Source of the DNA: Rhodomicrobium vannielii ATCC 17100
GTDB taxonomy: Bacteria; Pseudomonadota; Alphaproteobacteria; Rhizobiales; Rhodomicrobiaceae
DNA length: 64,000 nucleotides
Direction: 5' to 3'
Assembly: GCF_000166055.1 (NCBI RefSeq)
Contig: NC_014664.1
Coordinates: 1-64,000, forward strand
This document shows, in pieces, positions 57,586 through 64,000 of this stretch. Numbering within the stretch: position 1 is the first letter of the stretch; each line of letters begins with the position of its first letter. A program made the position numbers and the translations under genes. Under the pieces are notes generated by a model. The model searched no databases. It saw only the letters and a list, made by a program, of their open reading frames with translations, and was not told the DNA's origin.

Positions 57586-59196
57586 ATGCCGTTACAACGT
57601 CTTTCCTCCCGTTTCGTCAGAGCGTCCAGGACCCTTTGCTCGGCCTTGGCCTTGAGCATTGCGTTTGGAGCGCCTGTCAGCGCCGAGAGCCTCAAGGAAG
57701 CGTTAACGGCCGCCTATCTATACAATCCGACGTTGAAGGCCGCGAGGGCGCAGTTGCGCTCGACGGATAACCAGGTTGCGCGCGCCAAGTCGGGCTACAG
57801 GCCGCGCGTCAACGCCACGCTTCAGGCCGGCCGCGCCGATACGCGCACGCGGTATGACAACAGCGGCGTCGATGCTGGGACGCTCGCGGCCTGCTTGAAT
57901 ACGGATTGCAGCATAGATCCTACTGGTCAGGGGTTGGCGCCGGTTTCGGTTGGCACGCTAAGCAACTTGGAAGCTTCAAACGGCGTCTACAGCCCGCGCA
58001 CGGCGAGAATCGCGGTGCAGCAGAACGTGTTCGACGGATTCCGCACCTACAACAACATCAAGGGCGCTGAAGCCGCCGTCGAAGCAGGCCGCGAGGACGT
58101 CCGCAATTCCGAGCAGACCATGCTCCTCAACGCGGTAACGTCCTATATGGACGTGGTGCGCGATCAGGCCATCGTGAACCTCCGCCAGAGCAACGTGCGG
58201 GTGCTGGCCGAACAGCTGCGCGCCACCGAAGACCGCTTCAAGGTCGGCGAGGTGACGCGCACCGACGTGGCGCAGGCGCAGTCCGGTCTTGCTCAGTCGC
58301 AAGCCGACCTGTCTATCGCGCAAGGCACGCTCTACGGCGACCAGGCCCGATTCGCGCAGTATATCGGCCACCCGCCGGGAACGCTGCGCGATCCCGGTCC
58401 GGCCACCAACCTCCTGCCGAAGACGCTCGACGATGCCATCGCTGTCGCTCAGTCGGAAAACCCGCTGATTCTCTCTTCCCTGTTCCGCGAACGAGCGCAG
58501 CAGCATCAGGTCAAGCAGGTGAAGGGCGAGCTTCTGCCTAACCTTGCCGTCGAGGCGAGCTACACAAAGGGCGCGCAGACGCAGAGCCCGCTGATCAACC
58601 AGTATGACGATGCGCGCGTCGTCGGTACACTCAACATCCCGATCTACGAAGGCGGCGAGGTTTCAGCCCGCATCCGCGCCGAGATCGAGACGCTGTCCCA
58701 ACGCCGCCAGCAGATCGACGAATCGCGCGAAATTGCCCGCCAGCAGGTCAGCTCGGCATGGGGCCTTCTGATCGCCGCGAAGGGCAACGTCGCCGCTGGT
58801 GAGGCCGCTGTCGAAGCCACGCGGATCGCGCTTCAGGGCGTGCGCGAGGAAGAGCGCGTCGGCCAGCGTACGCTGCTCGATGTGCTGAACTCCGAGCAGC
58901 AGAACCTGAACGCGCAGGTCAATCTCGTGTCCTACCGCCGCGACCTTGTCGTCGCGTCCTACTCCGTGCTCTCAGGCATGGGACGCCTTACTGCCTCCGA
59001 TATCTCGCTTCAGGCGGAACTTTACGATCCCACCCGCTATTACAGCCAGGTCAAGGATACGTGGTACGGCTGGGGCGCCTCCGTTGAAAGCCAGGAAGAC
59101 CCACGCGTCGCTCCTGTTGAAGATCCGGGCCTCCTTCCGGGCCAGGATTCGGGCGACGGCCCCGCTTATACCCAAAAACTGCCGCAAATCCCGTGA
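57586..59196 (+). CDS. tolC: TolC-family outer membrane channel protein
   Basis: Outer membrane tunnel for type I secretion and drug efflux. The ATG at 57586 gives a signal peptide (MPLQRLSSRFVRASRTLCSA and on, cleavage after SAES-preceding Ala), then SLKEALTAAYLYNPTLKAARA, the usual TolC start. Two related halves can be seen (AQSGLAQSQADLSIAQGTLY in the first; NVAAGEAAVEATRIALQGVREEERVGQRTLLDVLNSEQQ in the second), as in the family repeat. 536 residues. The C-terminal 60 residues are acidic and proline-rich. No matching pump gene is adjacent. Confidence 0.93.
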   Translation: MPLQRLSSRFVRASRTLCSALALSIAFGAPVSAESLKEALTAAYLYNPTLKAARAQLRSTDNQVARAKSGYRPRVNATLQAGRADTRTRYDNSGVDAGTLAACLNTDCSIDPTGQGLAPVSVGTLSNLEASNGVYSPRTARIAVQQNVFDGFRTYNNIKGAEAAVEAGREDVRNSEQTMLLNAVTSYMDVVRDQAIVNLRQSNVRVLAEQLRATEDRFKVGEVTRTDVAQAQSGLAQSQADLSIAQGTLYGDQARFAQYIGHPPGTLRDPGPATNLLPKTLDDAIAVAQSENPLILSSLFRERAQQHQVKQVKGELLPNLAVEASYTKGAQTQSPLINQYDDARVVGTLNIPIYEGGEVSARIRAEIETLSQRRQQIDESREIARQQVSSAWGLLIAAKGNVAAGEAAVEATRIALQGVREEERVGQRTLLDVLNSEQQNLNAQVNLVSYRRDLVVASYSVLSGMGRLTASDISLQAELYDPTRYYSQVKDTWYGWGASVESQEDPRVAPVEDPGLLPGQDSGDGPAYTQKLPQIP

Positions 59197-59220
59197 AACG
59201 GGTAGCGTAGCCGTTCCGAT

Positions 59221-59286
59221 GAAACTAGCCTGATGCGGCTGGTTTCGAAGGAATAAGTCAAACGCGCCCGCTCACGAAGCGGGCGC
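59221..59286 (+). terminator. Two hairpins between tolC and popZ-like gene
   Basis: GAAACTAGCC-TGATGC-GGCTGGTTTC at 59221-59246 (one mismatch) and GCGCCCGCT-CACGA-AGCGGGCGC at 59264-59286 (perfect). The second is GC-rich and ends only 20 bases before the next ATG. Likely a tolC terminator, possibly also an attenuator for the next gene. Confidence 0.6.
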
Positions 59287-59306
59287 GCTCGTATAGGGTG
59301 ATTGGC

Positions 59307-61103
59307 ATGAACCGCGCAGATCAGGCTCCCGAACCGTCGATGGAGGAGATTCTCGCCTCCATCCGCTCGATTATCGCCGACGACGGCAAACCGTCCGCGG
59401 CCGAGAGCGCGCGCGCCGCACCAGCCGGATCTCCCGCAGCGCCCGTCGAGGAGGATGTTCTCGACCTCACCGAGGAACTCGTCTTTCCGGTGGAAAGGGC
59501 GGCGGCTTCGACGCCTCCCGTCTCGTCCGCGCCAGAGCAGCCTGCGTTGAACCGGGCTCGATTTGACGCACAGCCCGCCGCGTCTGATTTGCGGCACGGC
59601 GCTGTTGAGCCGAATTGCCAGGCGGCAGAGCGGGCGGAACCGGAACCCGCAGCACACGCCGTCGCATCCCCGCAGGAAGCGCACTCTGGCGCTCGGGCCG
59701 CGAGCGCGCAGGCCATGCCGCCCATGGAGCGCGTCGCCGCGCATCTCGAAACGTCGCAGCCTGAAGCACCTCGCCAGGAAACCTATCGCCCCGAAACACC
59801 CCGTACCGAAGCCGATCCGCGCGAAGCTCAGCCGCGCCCGGCGCAGGCGACACCGCGCTCGATCTGGTCGCGACGCGAAATGCCCGGCTCGCCAGCGCCC
59901 GCTCCCGCCTCGCCCGTGACGCCGCGCGCCGCCGCGGAGCCTCCCGCGAGGCCGCAGAAGCGCTGGGCCGAAGACATCCATATGCCCATTCCTGCCGGAG
60001 GTCCGGTGCCGCTCATTCCGCAAGACATCCAACCGCGCGTCGAGGAGGCGGCAAAGCTTCAGACCGTCACCGCGCCGGAACACGAGGCAACCGCTGCAGA
60101 GCCGGAAGATTCGGCGATGGCCATGCTGGCCGAACGGCTCGCCCGCGACGCCGTCAGCGCGATGGACGCCGAGGAACTCACGCAGGCCAGCGAAGTCGAT
60201 TTCGCGGCGCTGGAGGACGAACGGAAGGCCGAAGTGACCGAAAGCTTCGCCAGCGCCATCGAGCGCCAGAGCGAGGGCAATTCGGGCCAGCCGCTTCCGA
60301 GCTTGCTGGACGAGGTGTTGCGCCACGATTTCCGCCGCGATGCGGACGAAGACGAGGACGACGAGACGGAGGCCAGCGACGCCGCCGCTGTTTCCGAGCC
60401 CGAGATTGCGCACGACGCCCCGGAGGAGGCCGAAGACGCTTCGGTCTACGCACCGACCGAGGCTGTTGACACGACTCCGGTGGAGGAGCCGGAAGCCGAG
60501 CAACCGGTCTTCGAGACGGAGCATTTCCGCGAGATTGAAGAGGCCCGCTCCGAGGATCTCCCCTCGGAAGAAGCGCAGGCCGACGAAGCCGCGACCGACG
60601 AGCCGAGCGTCGAGCAAGATCATTTCGAACAGGAGTTTGAGCCGCGTTTCGAGGCCCCCGTGGAGCGCGGTCCGCGACCGGATTTCGCGCCATGGCTGGT
60701 GGCGTCGCCGGTGCATGACGAGCCTGCTTCGGCTTTTCTGGCGTCCGAGCCGGAAGCGGAACGGGAACCGGAGCCCGCGCGCGAAGAGGTGGAGCTGCCG
60801 CTTGCGCAGGCCCGCTTCATCGGCGCCGAGCCGTCTTCCTATACGCAGCAACTTGTCACTGAGCCGTCGCCATACGCGCCGCAGGTCGTCGCCGCGCAAG
60901 CGCCAGCCCCCGCTCCCGCGCCGTCTCAGGCCACGGCAGTTCCGCCTGCCGCAACGGGGCCGCTCGAAGCCGCCGTTCGCGAGATGCTGCGTCCGATGCT
61001 GGTGCAGTGGCTCAACGAGAACATGCCGCGCATCCTCGAAAGCGCCATCCGCGAGGAAATCGCGTCGCGCGGCGTCTTGCCGAAACCGGACGATCAGGTA
61101 TAG
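59307..61103 (+). CDS. popZ: PopZ-like polar organising protein (DUF2497), extra long
   Basis: Matches PopZ/DUF2497 at both ends. The N-terminal MNRADQAPEPSMEEILASIR and SIIADD is the client-binding helix, and the last 50 residues (GPLEAAVREMLRPMLVQWLN, ENMPRILESAIREEIASRG) form the oligomerisation helices. Between them is a very long acidic, proline/alanine-rich and presumably disordered linker of about 500 residues, with runs of Glu and Pro. Caulobacter PopZ has 177 residues in total; this one has 598. PopZ anchors chromosome and regulators at the cell pole. It sits directly before valS, as in many relatives. Confidence 0.88.
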   Translation: MNRADQAPEPSMEEILASIRSIIADDGKPSAAESARAAPAGSPAAPVEEDVLDLTEELVFPVERAAASTPPVSSAPEQPALNRARFDAQPAASDLRHGAVEPNCQAAERAEPEPAAHAVASPQEAHSGARAASAQAMPPMERVAAHLETSQPEAPRQETYRPETPRTEADPREAQPRPAQATPRSIWSRREMPGSPAPAPASPVTPRAAAEPPARPQKRWAEDIHMPIPAGGPVPLIPQDIQPRVEEAAKLQTVTAPEHEATAAEPEDSAMAMLAERLARDAVSAMDAEELTQASEVDFAALEDERKAEVTESFASAIERQSEGNSGQPLPSLLDEVLRHDFRRDADEDEDDETEASDAAAVSEPEIAHDAPEEAEDASVYAPTEAVDTTPVEEPEAEQPVFETEHFREIEEARSEDLPSEEAQADEAATDEPSVEQDHFEQEFEPRFEAPVERGPRPDFAPWLVASPVHDEPASAFLASEPEAEREPEPAREEVELPLAQARFIGAEPSSYTQQLVTEPSPYAPQVVAAQAPAPAPAPSQATAVPPAATGPLEAAVREMLRPMLVQWLNENMPRILESAIREEIASRGVLPKPDDQV

Positions 61104-61258
61104 GCGAGCGCTGGCTCGCCTTCGCTTGCATCCTCGCGGCTTTCAGTCTGCGATGCACAAGGTAACCCGGCGCGGCCCGCATTAGCGGTTGCCGCGCGCT
61201 TGTCGTTTTTCTACATCTACCGGACCTTCAAGCTCATTCAAGTCAGGCGCTCACGCCA

Positions 61259-64000
61259 ATGTTGGAAAAAACTTACGATCACGCCGCCATCGAACCGCGC
61301 ATGTCCAAAGCATGGGAGGACGCTGAAGCCTTCCGCGCCGGGAAAGCGCTCGAAGTCAATCCGAAGGCGGAGCCGTATTCGATCGTTATTCCGCCGCCGA
61401 ACGTGACGGGCTCGCTGCATATGGGCCACGCGCTGAACAACACGCTTCAGGACGTGCTCGCGCGGTTCTACCGCATGCGCGGCCGCGACGTGCTGTGGCA
61501 GCCGGGCACCGATCACGCGGGCATCGCGACGCAAAGCCTCGTCGAGCGCCAGTTGGCGGAGAAGCAGGAGCCGTCGCGCCGCGACCTCGGCCGCGAGGAA
61601 TTTCTGCGCCGCGTCTGGGCGTGGAAGGAGCACTCCGGCGGCACCATCGTCAACCAGCTGAAGCGGCTTGGCGCATCGTGCGACTGGTCGCGCGAGCGCT
61701 TCACCATGGACGAAGGGCTGTCGCGCGCCGTCGTCAAGGTGTTCGTCGACCTCTACAATGATGGCCTGATCTACAAGGACAAGCGGCTCGTCAATTGGGA
61801 TCCGAAGCTGCAAACCGCGATCTCCGATCTTGAGGTGATCCCGGTCGAGACGAAGGGGCATCTCTGGTATTTCAAATATCCGATCAAGGACGCGGAAAAC
61901 CTCGAACGGAAGTTCGTGGTCGTCGCCACGACGCGCCCCGAGACGATGCTCGGCGATACGGCCGTTGCGGTGAACCCCGAGGATGAGCGCTGGAAGCCCT
62001 ATATCGGCAAGACGGTGATCCTGCCGCTGGTGGGTCGCGAAATCCCGATTGTCGCCGACGAGCACGCCGACCCGGAACAAGGTTCCGGCGCGGTGAAGAT
62101 CACGCCTGCGCACGATTTCAACGACTTCGAGGTGGGCCGTCGCCACGACCTGCCGCTGATCAACATCTTCACGCCGACGGGGACGCTCAACGACGAGGTG
62201 CCGGAGGCTTATCGCGGTCTCGACCGCTTCGAGGCGCGCAAACGCATCGTCGCCGACCTCGAAGCGCTGGAACTCGTCGAGAAGATCGAGCCGCACGCGC
62301 TGAAGGTTCCCTATGGCGACCGCTCGAACGTCGTCATCGAGCCGTATCTGACCGACCAGTGGTATGTCGACGCGAAGACGCTGGCTCAGCCCGCGCTCGC
62401 CGCCGTCCGCGAGGGCAAGACGCGCTTCGTGCCGGAGAACTGGCGCACGGTCTATTTCCAGTGGCTCGACAACATTCAGCCGTGGTGTATTTCGCGCCAG
62501 CTTTGGTGGGGGCATCAGATCCCGGCCTGGTATCACCCGGTTTGGGACCTGAGTTTCCCGATGCCGTCTTGGGTCGGCAACGAGATTGCCGTGGCTTCGA
62601 CCGAGGAGGAAGCTATCAGGCTTGCTTATGATTATTACACAAAGCACGCTGAGCCGCTCGGTCTCCAGCTTGACAAGTTGAAGATTGAAGTCGTTCCCGA
62701 AATGCCTAACGGGTCATGGATCGAAATTGTCCGCGAGATCCGCGAGGGCGTTCGGCCAATCCCCTTATGGCGCGACGAAGACGTGCTCGACACATGGTTT
62801 TCGTCCGGCTTGTGGCCGTTCTCGACGCTTGGCTGGCCCGACGAAACGCCGGAACTCGCGCGCTATTACCCGACATCGGTGCTCGTCACAGGCTTCGACA
62901 TCATCTTCTTCTGGGTCGCCCGCATGATGATGCTGGGCCTGCACTTCAAGAAGGAGGTGCCGTTCCGCGATGTGTACATTCACGCGCTCGTCCGCGACGA
63001 GAAGGGCGCAAAGATGTCGAAGTCGAAGGGCAACGTCGTCGATCCGCTGAGCGTCATGGACAATTACGGCGCCGACGCGCTGCGCTTTACCATGGCGGCG
63101 ATGGCGGCGCAGGGCCGCGACGTGAAGCTCTCCATGCAGCGCATCGAGGGCTACCGCAACTTCGCGACGAAGCTCTGGAACGCCGCTCGCTTCTGCGAGA
63201 TGAACGGCTGCGTGCGGAAAGAGGGCTTCGACCCGGCCGCCGTAAAGCTCACGCTCAACCGCTGGATCTATGCGGAGGCGCAGGCCACGGCAGCCGCCGT
63301 CACCGAAGCCATCGAGGCATACCGCTTCAACGACGCAGCGGGCGCGGTCTATCGCTTCGTGTGGAACCGCTTCTGCGATTGGTATCTCGAATTCGCCAAG
63401 CCCGTGTTCATGGGCGAGGACGAAGCCGCGAAGGCCGAAACGCAGGCGATGGCGGCCTGGGCGCTCGACGAGATCTTGAAGCTTCTGCATCCGTTCATGC
63501 CCTTCGTCACCGAGGAACTCTGGACGGTGACGGGCGAAGAGGGCCCCGCGCGCGAATCGCTGCTGGCGCTCGCCTCGTGGCCAGTGCCTGCGAAGGATAC
63601 GGACGCAAAGGCGCTCGCCGAAATCGATTGGGTGATCGACCTCATCAGCGAAATTCGCTCGTTACGCTCCGAAATGAATGTGCCGCCCGCGACGCTCCTG
63701 CCGCTGACGCTCACCGGCGCGACGGACGACACGAAGGCGCGCGCGGCCCGCTACGAGGCGTTCCTCAAGCGCATGGCGCGGATTTCGGACATCGGCTTCG
63801 CGGATGTACCGCCGCAAGGCTCCGCGCAGTTCGTGCTCGGCGAGGCGACCATGGCGCTGGCGCTGGCGGGCGTGATCGACATCGCGGCGGAGCGGGAGCG
63901 GCTGAAGAAGGAGATCGGCAAGCACGAGTCGGAGATCACCAAGATCGACGCGCGCTTCGCGAACGAGCAGTTCGTGGCGAAAGCGGCCGAAGAAGTGTTG
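61259..64000 (+). CDS. valS: Valyl-tRNA synthetase, cut by the window end
   Basis: Class I synthetase that charges tRNA-Val. The 914 codons seen run without stop to the window edge. Motifs: PPPNVTGSLHMGHALNNT (HIGH-type), the editing domain (TTRPETMLGDTAVAV, GSGAVKITPAHDFNDFEVG), GWCISRQLWWGHQIP-type (here QPWCISRQLWWGHQIPAWY), TWFSSGLWPFST, and KMSKSKGNVVDPL (KMSKS). The C-terminal coiled-coil arm has just begun (ERERLKKEIGKHESEI). Only the end is missing. ATG at 61259 fits the family start MLEKTYDHAAIE. Confidence 0.97.
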   Translation, partial: MLEKTYDHAAIEPRMSKAWEDAEAFRAGKALEVNPKAEPYSIVIPPPNVTGSLHMGHALNNTLQDVLARFYRMRGRDVLWQPGTDHAGIATQSLVERQLAEKQEPSRRDLGREEFLRRVWAWKEHSGGTIVNQLKRLGASCDWSRERFTMDEGLSRAVVKVFVDLYNDGLIYKDKRLVNWDPKLQTAISDLEVIPVETKGHLWYFKYPIKDAENLERKFVVVATTRPETMLGDTAVAVNPEDERWKPYIGKTVILPLVGREIPIVADEHADPEQGSGAVKITPAHDFNDFEVGRRHDLPLINIFTPTGTLNDEVPEAYRGLDRFEARKRIVADLEALELVEKIEPHALKVPYGDRSNVVIEPYLTDQWYVDAKTLAQPALAAVREGKTRFVPENWRTVYFQWLDNIQPWCISRQLWWGHQIPAWYHPVWDLSFPMPSWVGNEIAVASTEEEAIRLAYDYYTKHAEPLGLQLDKLKIEVVPEMPNGSWIEIVREIREGVRPIPLWRDEDVLDTWFSSGLWPFSTLGWPDETPELARYYPTSVLVTGFDIIFFWVARMMMLGLHFKKEVPFRDVYIHALVRDEKGAKMSKSKGNVVDPLSVMDNYGADALRFTMAAMAAQGRDVKLSMQRIEGYRNFATKLWNAARFCEMNGCVRKEGFDPAAVKLTLNRWIYAEAQATAAAVTEAIEAYRFNDAAGAVYRFVWNRFCDWYLEFAKPVFMGEDEAAKAETQAMAAWALDEILKLLHPFMPFVTEELWTVTGEEGPARESLLALASWPVPAKDTDAKALAEIDWVIDLISEIRSLRSEMNVPPATLLPLTLTGATDDTKARAARYEAFLKRMARISDIGFADVPPQGSAQFVLGEATMALALAGVIDIAAERERLKKEIGKHESEITKIDARFANEQFVAKAAEEVL

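Noticed and set aside
59166-60899. A 577-codon minus-strand open frame opposite the popZ-like gene
   Set aside because: Its translation is Arg- and Gly-rich low complexity, while the plus strand has the two conserved PopZ ends.

Overview
This 64 kb window comes from a GC-rich alphaproteobacterium, most likely a photosynthetic or facultatively autotrophic member of the Hyphomicrobiales; Rhodomicrobium would fit, but that is an inference. The reasons are a red-type (form IC) RuBisCO operon with CbbX and divergent CbbR, a PopZ-type polar organiser, polyhydroxybutyrate genes with a PhaR regulator, a two-protein methionine synthase arrangement with an ArsR-methyltransferase fusion regulator, and an anaerobic benzoyl-CoA pathway. 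No photosynthesis gene lies in the window.

Layout. 1-973: no convincing gene, then dnaA, dnaN, recF, gyrB (974-7850). 7981-8634: an unrecognised, possibly phasin-like protein behind a perfect TGTTGC-N3-GCAACA dyad. 8921-17789: Calvin cycle cluster (cbbF-P-T-L-S-X-E on the minus strand, cbbR divergent). 17861-23150: ada, a CobC-like protein without its catalytic lysine, then SahR-like regulator, metF and the homocysteine-methyltransferase half of metH. 23334-25846: circularly permuted ATP-grasp and alpha-E proteins. 26060-29169: phaB, phaA (with its 3' end tandemly copied) and phaR. 29440-34291: an accessory patch with a broken TonB-dependent receptor, an NAD-dependent sugar epimerase, an intact IS630-family element inserted in the epimerase stop codon, and a glycosyltransferase. 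34546-39222: gcvT-H-PA-PB behind a tandem glycine riboswitch.

39458-51839 is the most distinctive block: had-oah-dch-bcrCBAD-SDR in one direction, then a convergent GNAT-Rrf2 pair, then benzoate-CoA ligase and a thiolase. Together these can activate benzoate to benzoyl-CoA, reduce it to the diene, hydrate, oxidise and cleave the ring hydrolytically, and start beta-oxidation of 3-hydroxypimelyl-CoA. The enzymology is of the Thauera/Magnetospirillum type, while the Rrf2 and GNAT genes recall badM/badL of Rhodopseudomonas palustris. The two outward promoters (had and badA) share a 27-base element (20 identities; ACC-N6-GGT followed by GTAC) that I propose as the operator. No ferredoxin gene is present in the block.

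51916-56231 is a nickel ECF transporter operon (nikKMLQO) with divergent nikR, interrupted between nikQ and nikO by two inverted repeats. The window ends with tRNA-Cys, a Pcm-like methyltransferase, a TolC-type outer membrane channel, an unusually long PopZ-like protein and a valS truncated by the window edge. No CRISPR array, prophage or rRNA was seen.
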